64,000 bases of DNA from positions 56,572,507 through 56,636,506 of the forward strand of contig CP092863.1 in the NCBI GenBank assembly GCA_030710605.1, given 5' to 3'. Shown in pieces: positions 33,421 to 45,500 of the stretch. The position numbers were made by a program, and so were the translations under genes. Each line of letters begins with the position of its first letter. Position 1 is the first letter of the stretch. The notes under the pieces were generated by a model, which had not been told where the DNA came from, made no database searches, and worked only from the letters and a program-made list of their open reading frames with translations. The DNA is from Cordylochernes scorpioides. Lineage: Eukaryota; Arthropoda; Arachnida; Pseudoscorpiones; Chernetidae.

Positions 33421-35649
33421 TATAAAAAATAATTCACACACACAAAAGCCTTTATTAGGGACTGTTAGCACGCTTTCTTTGAAGTTTCTTCTAGAAAGAA
33501 CGAGCTGACTCAATTCGATTCAATTCGATTTATTTTAAACAACAAAAGATAATTACACTACGATTTAATGCGATTTAGTTGTATTTATAACATAAGAGAA
33601 AAAACAGAAGAAGAAAAAAAAACAACAAAAAGAATGATGATAAGTAACAATAAAATTCTATAAATATTAATTATAATTAATTTAAAAAATACAATAATGA
33701 TAATTTAAAAAAAACAAACAGGGACTTTCCCCATAGAGATTCTCCCAATTGGGTAAGGTAATAATCATTTTCTGTTATTTACATAGAAATTGAACTGGCT
33801 TTACTCTTCGTCTCAAAGTCATTCACTTGTTGACTGGTCCTTACATAATGATGATCTAAAAAAATATAGTAAGCTATTGCCTTAGATTTATTTGCTGATA
33901 TTTTTGAAAGCAATATAAAAAATAATTTATATATAGCCTTAATGTTGAAATCTTTCGATCATACCTTGTATTCTACGAAAATGTACATTTATTTTTTGAA
34001 AAGACTTAAGGAGTGTTTTGATGTGATCAATCACTTGAAATGTTTGTGAAGTATTTATTTTCTATAATCTATTTATATTGACATAGTCACTCCATGGGAA
34101 TACGTTTAACTAATCATAACTTTTCATTAATTGACGCCGGTTTCCGTAATCGAATTAAGTCTTTAGGCTGATGGTGCCTCAACACAGATCTCTCTCTCTC
34201 AATTATATACCTCCATTTAAATTATATATACCTCGAAATAATCTCACCGGGTCATCCAATAGCTTTATTTGAATAATTATGTACTCGTATATGTATTCGA
34301 ATAAATCTTATTCGAGCAATAATATTATATTTAACATGTCCTCAACATACAGTAGTACACAAATAAGCATTATATGAAAATATAATTTAAACTATTCTAA
34401 TCATACTGTATAAAGGCGCATATAAAATAACTATAACATTTTTCATTTTATTTATCAGAGACATCGCTGACTGCTGAAACTTTGAGGGCAACTTAGCAGA
34501 ATAAAGAAGTCAAGACCATACCAGACTAAATTAACCGAATAATCATTTTTATGGAAGGAATATTGTTTTACCTTAATGTTGATATTATTTACTTCTTAAT
34601 GCCCCGGCTTGTTTCATTTACATTTCTATTTTAATAAATATATGGGAATATATAACTTTTTTTAAAGTTTGTCTACTTCTCATGATATATTGCTTGTTGT
34701 CTAAAACGGCACTAACCTTGTAGTTATAAAATCTATAATAATTGAGTTTGAATCGCGACGCGGTCATATACAAGAGTACTTGTATATTTTTGTATTTAAA
34801 TTCATATTTTCTATTATTATTGGTTTTCGATTAGCAAACTGCCCAACCTGTTCACATGTTTATCTTTTTACCAAAACTATTACGTCATAACTGCGACTTC
34901 ATTGCTGTTGCCAGACCTGGCAACAATTTGTTGGTTGCACATGGCAATACATATTCTTTGTTTTGGCTGTACATCTTTTCCACATGATATAGTTTCACAG
35001 AATAGAGAAACTATATGTAGAATGAAGGTATATGAGACATAAGGCTATTGACAAACCCAAATAAGGTATCAAATTCAATCTAAAAGCTATAATCAAAAGG
35101 CATCTCACCGTTTGTGTTCTTTCCACTTCATAATCGGAGGATACTGAATTATACAAAGCAATAAAGAACGATATTCAGACTTTTTCAATATTGTTTATTG
35201 ACTCTTTGTTTAAATCACGTTTCTTAAACACTTTATTCATACAGTTGGTATAAAAAATTAGAAAATAAAATAAATCTGATCAAATTTCATAGGGCCATCC
35301 TTCATGGGGGTTTAGGGGGAATACATTACTTTAAAGCAATGTCTTATGGGACATAATGATGAAACTAATTTTGTGAGCGAAGTGTTTCTTTATGCAACAG
35401 ATTGTGCCGTATCCTTCTAATTTATTTTGCATTTCGCGGTATTCAATTCGCGAGGATACAGTTCAGTAAATATGCAAAATTATTTGCTTTGGTTCAAATT
35501 CAAAGAAAACCCAGCGTAAATACAGTGGCTCTCATTAGAACCACCCGTAACATCCTCCTATATTAATATGGAAACTTTGGGCACATACATCTGAACTAAA
35601 TATATTATTTTATATTAAAGACGATGCGTCAGTTTATGCACATATTCAT
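33421..35649. other. AT-rich stretch without a recognisable gene
   Basis: Contains AAC/AAAC-rich low-complexity sequence near 33590-33720 and otherwise nothing I can name. Confidence 0.5.
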
Positions 35650-35815
35650 TTGTGAAAATACGTAACTATTATAGACGCGTATGATTCTTTAAAAAATAAA
35701 AAAAAATTTCCTGCCCTTTTTTTCATTGCAGTAAGGGGAGTAGAAATTGTTTAATTTTTAAAAGATTCACACGCGTCTATAATAGTTTCGAATTTTCATA
35801 ACAGATAGCGCTAAT
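35650..35815. mobile_element. Foldback element (family B)
   Basis: Arms beginning ACTATTATAGACGCGT (35665) and ending ACGCGTCTATAATAGT (35786) are inverted copies of about 50 bp or more around TTCATTGCAGTAAGG. The outer side carries AACAGATAGCGCTAA, related to the AGCGCCATCTGTTAT edge of copies at 54968 and 55338. Confidence 0.7.
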
Positions 35816-36479
35816 CCATCATAATATATATTTGTGTAACACCCTTCAGAGAGATAATATAAAATAAATAAGAGAGAGGTTTAAAGATGGCGGCAGTGTG
35901 TAAGATACTGAACAGGGTGCCTTACCATATCTATAGCTGCTACAATCCGTGGGTGATATCAATCTGTTTAAGAAAAGTTTCCGATTTATTTGAAGAAGAG
36001 AAACAATCTTTCCAAGTTAAATAAAATATAGAGAGAAAACAAAAGGAAAGTTTTGAAAAGAGGAAAGAAAGTGAATTCCCAATTTGGAGTTTTACTAGGC
36101 TGATGTCCTCACGATTCCACCATTTCCTCTAATGAGTGAAAAGGGTGAAGAAATATTTCAGCCTTTTTGTTTTATTCACTCTATGCCAAATAGAGAAAAC
36201 TTTTGAAAACTCATAACTAACATTCTTTAACAAACCCCGAATTTTATAGCATTTATTATATTACTTGGCATATATTTATATATGGTGGCCTTCTTATTCG
36301 CCTGCTGATTGGTTTTCTTCTACACCAATATGCTAATCAGAGTTCTCAGTATATTAACCAATCATTTTATGCAATTTTAAAATTTTGGCTTAGGGGTTAC
36401 ATCATATAAAGATTAAATGACGAATATTTACAGCTCTTCATACAGCTTCAAAACGATTCAACAGTTTTTAGACAGTAGT
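35816..36479. other. No recognisable gene
   Basis: AT-rich with a slightly GC-richer patch near 35885-35960. No domain seen. Confidence 0.5.
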
Positions 36480-37135
36480 ACCTAGGGTGTGGTGAAGAGC
36501 CAGAGACTCTCGGCAACCATTCACCAGTAATTTTCTATTTGTAACATATCAGATAAACGTGTTTGACAGGGTAGTAACCTAATATTTTCTGTTTTCAGGA
36601 AGTACCGTACAATACTTGCAACGCGTGGTCGTGCATTATTCTGTTGAAATATAGCGTTTTCCAGACCTCTAATAAAGGTCTCGCTACGGACTTCAATACG
36701 ATATAATGTAATGGGACTGTTCAAAGAGTCGTGAATTCGAACAAGAAGTGACCGAGAAGTGTACTCAATGATGCCCCATACCATCACTCCAGTTGATGGT
36801 CAGGTATGACTTTTCAGAATGCACGCTGATGATGTGCCTTTGGCGCCTAAAAGGATGCAGTCATCATGGTGCTGCAAACAGAATCTAGTTTCGTCTAAAA
36901 ACACGACATCATGGAATTCCTAGGTTCAGGTTCGACGTTTATCACACCATTGAAGGCGATCGTTCCCGTGAAGTAACGTAAAGGGTAGCTGAAGCCAAGC
37001 TGCAGCTACTGCAAACGTTGTTAAACCGATCGTACAGACACCTTTTGACTTGAAATTGTTCTGAACATAACGAAGCCATATTCTGCTAAAAGTCATGGGA
37101 ACTTGACTAATACGAGCAGTCACACTGCGCTACTA
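36480..37135 (-). pseudogene. Tc1-like transposase relic (minus strand)
   Basis: The minus-strand reading gives the central and C-terminal parts of a Tc1-family DD34E transposase in good order. WLQLPFTLLHGNDRLQWCDK (about 36945-37005) ends the DNA-binding part. DVVFLDETRFCLQHHDD holds the first catalytic Asp. GVMVWGIIEYTSRSLLVRI follows, then FQQNNARP, where the second catalytic Asp is replaced by Asn, and QIENYW, keeping the final Glu. At least two stops (after CDKRRT and around 36790) and a missing N-terminus make it inactive. It is better preserved than the plus-strand relic at 4480 but belongs to a related subgroup. Confidence 0.85.
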
Positions 37136-38177
37136 AGGATTTCGGTAGGTTCTATAAATATAACTGAGATGTGTTATTAAACATTTATTTTTAATACACA
37201 AGGAAGCATGACTACCTTTCACAACAAAAAATGCTTCAAATGTAATATCTGTAGATAGACCTACTTAAAAATCTCTTCCTTTCAACGCATTGTGTTGCCT
37301 ATTAGGAATAAATGGGTTAAAGATATAATTATTCGCACATTACAACATCTTCTTTCTATCATGTAAACTTCAAATATAAAGTGTGTCGCCTTTTCTTGTT
37401 GTAGAAATTTTAATAGCCTATACTGTATGCCGAAATATTGGGATATTATATTAATACATTCAGAGAGATATCTCTGACCTATGAATTATTTTTTCAGTAA
37501 TTCATTTTTGCGGCTTTAAATTAAGTTCGATATTAGTACTATAATTATATTTAGTGAAAATTAATGCATAAATAATATATATTTTTTCGAATGTGGAAAT
37601 CACTTCGAATATTTCAGAGCAAATTTTATAGAATATTTAATGATTTAAAATTATTTATCTCTGTTAAATATTAAATGGATGGAGGTCGGTGGACGAGGGA
37701 TAAAGACCGTCTACCTCCGACAGCCATGAGTCGGCCTCTGGTCTCGCTTCAGGCAATTTTGTCTGAAAATAAATTGCTAAAATGGCTCCAAATTCTTGCA
37801 AAAGTCAAACCCAACATTGCATGCAAGTAAACATTATTCTCTGGCACATTTGTAAGTGCAAAAGTCAAAATGATTTCAACATGTGTAAACATTTGATCAT
37901 TTACAATAAAAGTAGTCTCCAACTACACCATAATTATGAAGATCTGTAAACTAAAAGTACTAGGCATAATAAAAATATATGATATATTACTGCATTCGGT
38001 TATCAAAGAAATATTTATGGTAAAATTAATAATCTTCATTATATATTCCATTCGTTTTCTGTCACATGCCTTTGATGAAACAAAATTCTTTCATTGTTTG
38101 TGTGTTTGAACGAAGATTCTTTAAATATTTTAACACACACATTAAAAAAATAAATATATGAATGTACAAACAAAACC
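37136..38177. other. AT-rich stretch without a recognisable gene
   Basis: A GC-richer patch near 37680-37770 has no readable domain. Otherwise nothing seen. Confidence 0.5.
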
Positions 38178-38355
38178 AACAGGAGGATGGTATTCATGTA
38201 CCAAAAGGGGTAACTCTTGATTTCTGATTTGAAAATAGGTCCTGCTACTCCACCAGCTGAAACACCTTTTTAAAAGTTCGACTGATTCCATAACTTCTAA
38301 CGTAGGATGTTATGAAATCGAAGTCGCTCCTGTACTGATAGATGCCATAAGGAAT
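38178..38355 (-). repeat. Dispersed repeat shared with 18774-19080
   Basis: GAGGATGGTATTCATGTACC at the left and, inverted, GATTTCATAACATCCTACG with ATCAGTCGAACTTTT correspond to the repeat at 18774 in opposite orientation. Probably a MITE-like element. Confidence 0.55.
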
Positions 38356-38980
38356 GATCTATGCGTTATAATATGTCTTAATTTACAAGACTTATGTTGT
38401 GGCTCATTATCAACACTATTGCCATTTGTACTACGAGGTTGTATTGAAAAGTAAGGTCTCTTATTTTATTTTCATGGAAAATGTAATTTATTTACAACTT
38501 TGCTTACATTGTTGGAAAGGTTGAAAATTTGGCTATCTTACAACATAGTTGCCTTGAAGATCAATTACTTTTTTCATCTTGGAAACCAGTTTTTTAATGC
38601 CGGCGTCGTACCACTCTCCCGCCGCGTCGCGAAGCCAACAGACGACTGCTTCTTGCACTTCCTCGTCTGACTCATATTTCTGTCAAACAAGATGTTTTTG
38701 AGAGCGGGAAATAAGTGGTAGTCGCTATCGATGATATTCCAGCCGAATTCTGTTTGTTTTTCACGCGCTTGATCTTGTATTCTTCGGTGAGCTTTTTAGG
38801 GACCCATCTGGCGGACACCTTTTTGTACCCGAGGACCCCCGACACAATATTCTGCACTGAGAAGTACCCACATTCTTCAATTAGACCTTCCATTATCTCA
38901 TGAAGGGTTATTCTCCGGTTTTTGCGCACCATCTCGTCGATTCGAGCCACTGTTGATTCCGGCAAACTCGGCCGACTTAA

Positions 38981-40274
38981 CCCGTAATTACTGGCGTTCG
39001 GCTTGAAAGGCCGTGTGAAAATTAAAAATGTTTGCGAAATTTTCAAAATGCAATATTTTTCATCAAAATTTTAGGTATCTTAATAAAATGCATTTATTTG
39101 AAGAACCTTTCATTTTAAGAGAAATCTATTTTGTATATCCTGAGTTATTAAATCAAACGGCCTTTAAAGCCGAGCGCCAGTAATTACGTCACTGGGAATT
39201 TTAGCGCCCCTATTATTGGCCGTTTCACTTTTGGTTTTATAGACGTTCAAACGCAACAAATAAGTTGAGCATTCGTTTTTTTATTACTCTTGCTTCAATT
39301 ATATGCATTCTAAATTGTGTTTTGTGATTGTAATTTTGTATAATATAATAGAAGTTCGGTTCCACTTTTGGTTTTTCAAAAACAAAAATTTGGTATCCTA
39401 TGTCCCTAAAATTGGAAAATCTGTTATATTACTCTCCACAATGCATTCGACCACAACAATTGATCAAGAAACTGCTGAACAATAAAAGCCCGAGATAATC
39501 ACATTTTATAATATGACCAAAGGTGGTGTAGATGTAGTTGATCAGACATGTATTCAGTTGGAAGAAGAACCAAAAGATGGCCCCTGTGTTTATTTTTCAA
39601 CTTTTTGGATGTGGTTGCAATAAATTCAGCAGTAATTTATAAGGCTGTCAAGCAAGACGGTGGAATGGCTCGAAAAGATTTTATAAAGCAGCTTGCTCTA
39701 CAACTAATGAGAGATGCCTTTAATATGAGAAATCAAGCCAAAAATTTGTCAAGAGATCTGCAAGTATTAATTCAGAAGCATGCTGGAACTTCATCACTTG
39801 AGGTAGGCAAATATTTATTTGATATTCAAACGAAATATCAATAATATGTGTTATCTAGGAATCCACAAGCGGCAGTCCTTGGTCCAAAAAACGCAAAAGA
39901 TGCTACCTATGTAAAAAAGATCGTCGAACTCAAATGCAATTCAAAAAATGCAAAGAACCAATCTGCAAAGATCATTCTATTGAAATATGCTTGAATTGTG
40001 CACCTAATCTTGAATAAAATAATTTAGATTGAATGTTTTAGAATATATATAGAATATTTTAGATAGAAAGAGTTTCTTGTACATTTTCATTTAATTTTGT
40101 TTAGAGCTCTGTTTATTCGAAAAAAACAAAATATTTATTCTTTGGAAATTAAGTGTATACGTTTAATTTCTTTTTATTTTATAAATAACATGGTTTATTA
40201 TTGATTTTAAAAGACGGCCTGAGAGGCCGAACGCCAGTAATTGTGTAAGGAAAATAGGCGCCAGTAACTAAGGG
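38981..40274 (+). mobile_element. piggyBac-type element inserted in the mariner
   Basis: Flanking TTAA at 38977-38980 and 40275-40278 is the target duplication of piggyBac. The inverted ends are CCCGTAATTACTGGCG at the left and, inverted, CCCTTAGTTACTGGCGCC at the right. Subterminal GGCGTTCGGC words also recur near both ends. Joining the flanks restores the mariner frame between EQR and RPSLPE, which confirms the insertion. Confidence 0.88.
39303..40017 (+). pseudogene. piggyBac transposase, C-terminal half
   Basis: Across three frames this encodes the end of a PGBD-type transposase. LVSYVPKIGKSVILLSTMHS comes first. After a stop near 39483 comes KPEIITFYNMTKGGVDVVDQ, the conserved region with the last catalytic Asp. 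After a frame change comes RRTKRWPLCLFFNFLDVVAI (39560-39620) and a helical tail. Beyond another stop at 39842 is the cysteine-rich DNA-binding domain (Arg-Cys-Tyr-Leu-Cys, later Lys-Cys...Pro-Ile-Cys...His...Ile-Cys-Leu-Asn-Cys) ending at a TAA near 40015. The N-terminal half with the first catalytic residues is missing, so it is inactive. Confidence 0.85.
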
Positions 40275-40642
40275 TTAACCGCTGCTCATCATGAACGTTT
40301 TCCTGGCTCTCAGAAAACACCCGGCACCGCTCTCGCATGTTTTTCACGTCCATTCAACATATAACTGTACTCTTCCACTAATCATCGATGATTTACTATA
40401 GGATGAACCTTTTTTGCTTTCAAAAATCGAATGACTGAGCGCAGTTCGCACCTGGCAGGCGAGTGAAACGGGAACTCCATCCTAAGTGGTTGCTATGCAG
40501 CTACTGAGTGTCCCAAGCTCACGCGAATTGTAAGAGACTGTGGCGTGGGAACCAAGAATACAGCGCTGTTGCCAATTTCGCCTACCAACTCGCATACGGA
40601 AATGGCGTAGTTGGAGACCTTACTTTTCAATACTCCATTGTA

Positions 40643-41549
40643 AGTACATTGACACAAAAATATTAATTGGTTCTAATAGAGATATTTTATTTCCATGAAT
40701 ATATATATAATAAAGACAGAGCTATATTGTAGAAAATAAACTTCTGTTTGAAAAATAACAAGTTCATCCACCGCGAAATCATCTCTCTACATTCTTATAG
40801 GAGCAGGCCACTAGGTCGATTTATTGTTGAATCACAAATATTTTTATTCAAGATTTAGGCCTAGTTTCGATTTCAATATATATTTTGGCAAATTATTTAA
40901 TATTCTTCAACAGATTAACAAAAATATTTTATATTTATTGTGTACTTTATACTGTAAACTTTCCTCATAGATTCTCTGGTATTAAAAAAAAAGATATGTT
41001 CTTGCCTTGATTGAATTGCTGTATCGTTCTGAAGTTTGTTTTTCCTAATTTTCTACTTTTCAAAATTGTAAAAAGATACGACTCTCCAATTTAAAATTTC
41101 GATAAATCATTCTATTAAAAAAATAAATTATCAGTTGCGCAACTAAGTTTCTGTGTTTTCTGAGAAATTAAAATATTTGGATATTCTATTGATATATTCA
41201 TTTAATATTAATAAGTCGATATATTTTTATATAATTCATAATTATTATATTTTCTAATGTGGAAACAAATCATTACAAGTAGTCTCAGTAAAAGCCTTTT
41301 CTAACGATCTTAATGTCTTCAAAATACCTCTAAAATTGCAATCAAATTGGTTCATTTTTGCTATTCATATTCAATTAAACCCCTATACTCATTTATGAAG
41401 CCATGATGAAAATTTCCATATAAAAAGTATCAATTGAGATGATAATTCATCGAGAAAAAATGTCTTGCAAAATATCTTTAAATAACTAAGTTTTCGGTAG
41501 CTGGAGCACTTCTACAGGAGTAAAGTTAACTCTAATCTTAATTTTTTTT
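40643..41549. other. AT-rich stretch without a recognisable gene
   Basis: Nothing recognised on either strand. Confidence 0.5.
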
Positions 41550-42304
41550 TAGGTTAGAGTAAACCTTTTATCTTGTATAAGGAATCCAAGGCCCGAGAGA
41601 GATTGATTTGATTGATAATTTTCTGCAAGACACATTTCCTTGGATGAAATATTTGTTTAAAACAATATAAATTTATTTGTAGAATATAAAAATCATATAA
41701 ATTAGAAATTTTGAAATGTACCTTAAACCTGCTATGAGCGTAAATTAACGGCGATTTAAAAATTTGAAGTGAAGAATTGAACATTGTAGAAATTTGGTTT
41801 GACAAATTTTGATATTTTAGAGGAGATGAAAAAACTTTTGCAATCATTGTTGAATTCTTCATAGTATTCCTGTAATTTTCTTTTATTATATTTAGCAATT
41901 TATTTTCTGCTTGATAAATTAAATCGAATTAAATTCTATGTAATCTGTGAGTTTTTGTGTTTTTATATGTGTACGGTTTGTTGTGGTAGAGGTCTGTATG
42001 CAGTGTTTAAGAATATTATAATGCCGAGAGTTTAGTTTGTCTTTGGCTTGCTTATATATGAAAACCATATTGTTTGACCATATGTTATTGTAATTCGGAA
42101 TATTGTCTTGTATAAAGGTAATTTTCGTCTGCATTCTAGACTCCATTAATTCTTTATTAAACTGATTAGGTGACCGCTAGCTCTAGTAGTTTTGTCGACG
42201 ATTTAATTAATGTGTGACATTAGTCAAGCTTGTTTTGCTTCGATGATTTTTCAAGGTCAATCCCAAAATAGTAAGGGTTCCAAAAGGTCTAGCTATATTG
42301 TTAT
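41550..42304 (-). pseudogene. Non-LTR retrotransposon relic, 3' part
   Basis: On the minus strand, reading past the copia insertion, the sequence continues an RT open frame with ILNLYNCKTDTKFLNNN at the junction, then ILGLTLKNHRSKTSLTNVTH, then a Thr-Arg-Ala-Ser-Gly-His-Leu stretch, as in the thumb region of jockey/I/R1-type RTs. Two further minus frames (41919-42146 and 41554-41898) probably carry its C-terminus but have no named motif. Frameshifts and stops mark it as a fossil. Confidence 0.6.
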
Positions 42305-42520
42305 TGTTGAAGTTTGAGATTGAATCAAGGAATAAAAATATTATTTATTAAACAACGTAACTTAAAACAAGATGTTAAAGTAGCAAAATTTTAAAGGCAA
42401 GTATATATATGAAGGCGAGAGACAAAGACTATATATATTGACGTCGACCGCAGCGCCGCCGCGGCCGTTGATTGGTCGATCCCCCAATGCTCCACGCCAA
42501 TTTTGATCGCTATTCCAACA
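42305..42520 (-). repeat. 3' LTR of the copia element
   Basis: 216 bp. The Pol stop codon (TAG, 42510-42512) lies inside it, so the coding region overlaps the LTR by 11 bases. Confidence 0.95.
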
Positions 42521-45500
42521 CTCCCTCTCGATCCAAAATGTTCAGTAGACCTCTTAAGTAGTGGAATTTGTTTCGTGCAAGAGGTTTAGTCATTATATCA
42601 GCTAGCTGTTCTGAGCTGCAAACATGATGCACTTTAAGTTCACCTTCTTCATGTTTGGATCTAATGAAGTGGTAGCGAACATCAATATGTTTCGTTCGTT
42701 TGTGGAATACTGGATTTTCAACAAGTTTTATTGCTGCTTGGTTGTCGATATAAAGTTCAGTTTCTATAGTAATATCACAGCCGATGCCCTGTAGAAGTCT
42801 TCTGATCCAAATCAATTCCTTAGCAGCACTGCAGGCAGCGATGTATTCACTTTCGGTGGTTGAAAGTGCGATAATTGGTTGTCGTTGGCTTGCCCAAGAA
42901 ACAGTTCCTCCGTTCATCATGAAGGCATAACCAGTCGTACTTTTTCTGGAGTCAACATCACGAGCAAAATCACTATCAGAGTAGCCAACAAGTTGGTCTT
43001 GTCCAGTGAAGTGAATTCCCATGTGTGGAGTGCCTTTCAGATAACGGAAAATATTCTTCACTGTTGTACAATGTGCAGGTCCTGGATATTCTAGGAATTT
43101 ACTCACTTGTGAAACTGCATAAGTGATATCTGGACGTGAAACACATGATGCAAACATAAGGGATCCAACAGCTTTTCGAAAAGGGAATTTAGATATCTTT
43201 TCCTTTTGTTCTGGAGTAGGACAGTCCTGCTTTGTTAAGATGACATAAGGATCCATAGGCACCGAAGCAGGAATACAGTCAGCCATATTAAATTTACTCA
43301 AAATTTTGTCAATATATGATGACTGGTGAATGAAAATACTTGCCCTATCTTCTGACTGCTCTATTTGTAGCCCAACAAAAAAGTTAACACTTCCAGATGT
43401 AATATCAAATGCGTGTTCTAACTCATCCATTATAATAGCTATTGCCTCTTTATCTTTAGATAGAATAATTCCATCATCAACATAGAGAGCTAAGATAACA
43501 TTTGAATCATTGTGTGTTCCAATGAAAATGCACGGGTCGGCGTCTGGTGTTTCGAAATTATGGCTATACAAAAAATTGGTAAATTTCTTATTCCAATTTC
43601 TAGAAGATTGTCTCAGACCATACAGACTTTTATGTAATCTATAGCAGCTATTATCATCTCTCTTGTAGCCTTCTGGTTGTTCAAGATAAACAAGTTCCTC
43701 TAATTCGCCATTGAGAAAAGCTGTCTTTACATCGAATTGCTTAAGAAACATCCTTTCAGAAGCAGCGTGTGATAAAATAATGCGTAACGAATCATACCTG
43801 ACTACTGGGCTAAACGTATCGAAATAGTCAACATTTTTGATTTGAGAATAGCCTTTTGCAACTAATCTGGCTCTGAACCGTTGAATTGTACCATCGGACT
43901 CCGTTTTAATTTTATAAACCCATTTACAACCGATAGGTTTATGACCATCTGCCAAACGTTCTAAAGTCCATTTTTTATTTTTATTTAATGCATCAATATC
44001 TTCATCCATGGCTAATTTCCATCTTTCTGAATCTGAATTTGTTATTGCATCTATATAGTTACTGGGTTCATCAGCGAGCGCAAAGTTACATTGGCTATTC
44101 GAAACTTTAGAGCGTGTTATCATTGGATGCGAACTGATATCGGATACTGGCAGCATTTCCTGCACTGGGATGTTTGTTGTTGCAACTGGTGATTCATCCG
44201 GAGCGCTGTTAATCTGAAATATTATTTCTTTCGGTTTGGTAGATTCTCTATCTGAATGTGGAGTAGCTTTCTCATCGAATGTGACATCTTTAGAAATTCT
44301 TATTTTTCTAGTTTTCCAATCCCATAATCTAAAATTTTTGCTTGTATTCTCATAACCTAAAAACATAAGTTTTATCGATTTATTATCCCACTTTTTACGG
44401 TTTTCTTTGGGAATATGCATATAAGCATTACAGCCAAATATTTTATAGTTAGCTACATTAGGCTTTGTGCCAAAGAAAAGTTCATAAGGTGTCGTTCCAG
44501 GGGTTTGCTTAGTCGCACTTCTATTTAGAATATAAGTTGCTGTGTTACATGCCTCAGCCCAAAATAATCCTGGAAGATTTCGTGAATTTAGCATGGACCT
44601 GGCTGCTTCCACAATCGTACGATTGTCTCTTTCTATACGTCCTATCTGTTCGTGCACATAAGGTGCAGTGAACTCGTGAATTATCCCAAATCTTTTACAT
44701 AAATCTGCAAAATTATCGCTTTTGAATTCTAGCGCATTATCGGTCCTAAGAACTTTTATCTTATTTCCAGTTTGAGTATAGATTAGAGTAGCATATTCTT
44801 TGAATATATCTAGCACATCTGATTTGTTTTTAATAAAATAAATATGGCGATAACCACTAAAGTAATCTTTAAATAAGCAGAAATACAGATATTTACTTAA
44901 TGATTGAGTCTGCATTGGGCCACAAATATCAGCATAAATAAACTCACCTAGCTGGTAGTTTTTGCCATCTGAGGGATAGCACGACTTTCTATGGGCTTTT
45001 CCAAGTTGGCATCCTTCACAGAAGAAAAAATCTCCCTCTAAATCTTGAGGCTGCAGACCATCCACCAATCCTTTGGTCGCCATCTCTCGAAGTGTAGCAA
45101 CTGGAAGATGCGCAAGTCTCTCGTGCCACAACTGAAGCTTGTTCTCGCTGGTGATGTATCCTTGTGATGATGACGTAACCTTGAAGAGCATCCTGTAGAG
45201 GCCGTCATGACGCACTCCTACGGCGTTTAGGTCATTATCCATGAAGATCTGTAGCTTGTCATGTTTGATAATGACGTTGAATCCTCTTCTTGTGGACGTA
45301 GAAAGGCTATAGAAATTTTTCTTTAGTTGCGGCGAGTAGAGCACATTTCTTATGTACGTATTGTACCATCCACCGTCGACGTAGGCTTGAATCTCGATGT
45401 CTCCCATGCCTTCTGCAAGTAGTGTCGAGTTGTCTCCCAAGTAGATTGGATGATCACTGGTGAACGGCGTGTAGGTCTTGAACCACTCTCGTCGAAATGT

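Larger units (their letters stand above)
38475..40485 (-). pseudogene. Mariner transposase relic, split and deleted
   Basis: Read on the minus strand from about 40483: MEFPFHSPARCELRSVIRFL, a decayed stretch, CRVFSESQENVHDEQR, then the insertion, then SRPSLPESTVARIDEMVRKN, RRITLHEIMEGL and GYKKVSARWVPKKL. This is the paired helix-turn-helix DNA-binding half of a mariner transposase. A deletion follows directly and joins it to the C-terminal end (DSDYHLFPALKN, then a stretch like VSKMKKVIDLQGNY). The central catalytic part with the first two Asp residues is gone. The element could be moved only by a related enzyme. Confidence 0.8.
38444..40640 (-). mobile_element. Mariner-type element with a piggyBac element inside
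   Basis: The ends are inverted repeats sharing GTATTGAAAAGTAAGGTCTC (38451-38470, inverse near 40614-40633), with TA on both outer sides (38442-38443 and 40641-40642), the mariner target duplication. The transposase is on the minus strand and is split at a TTAA by the insertion at 38981-40274. Confidence 0.85.
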
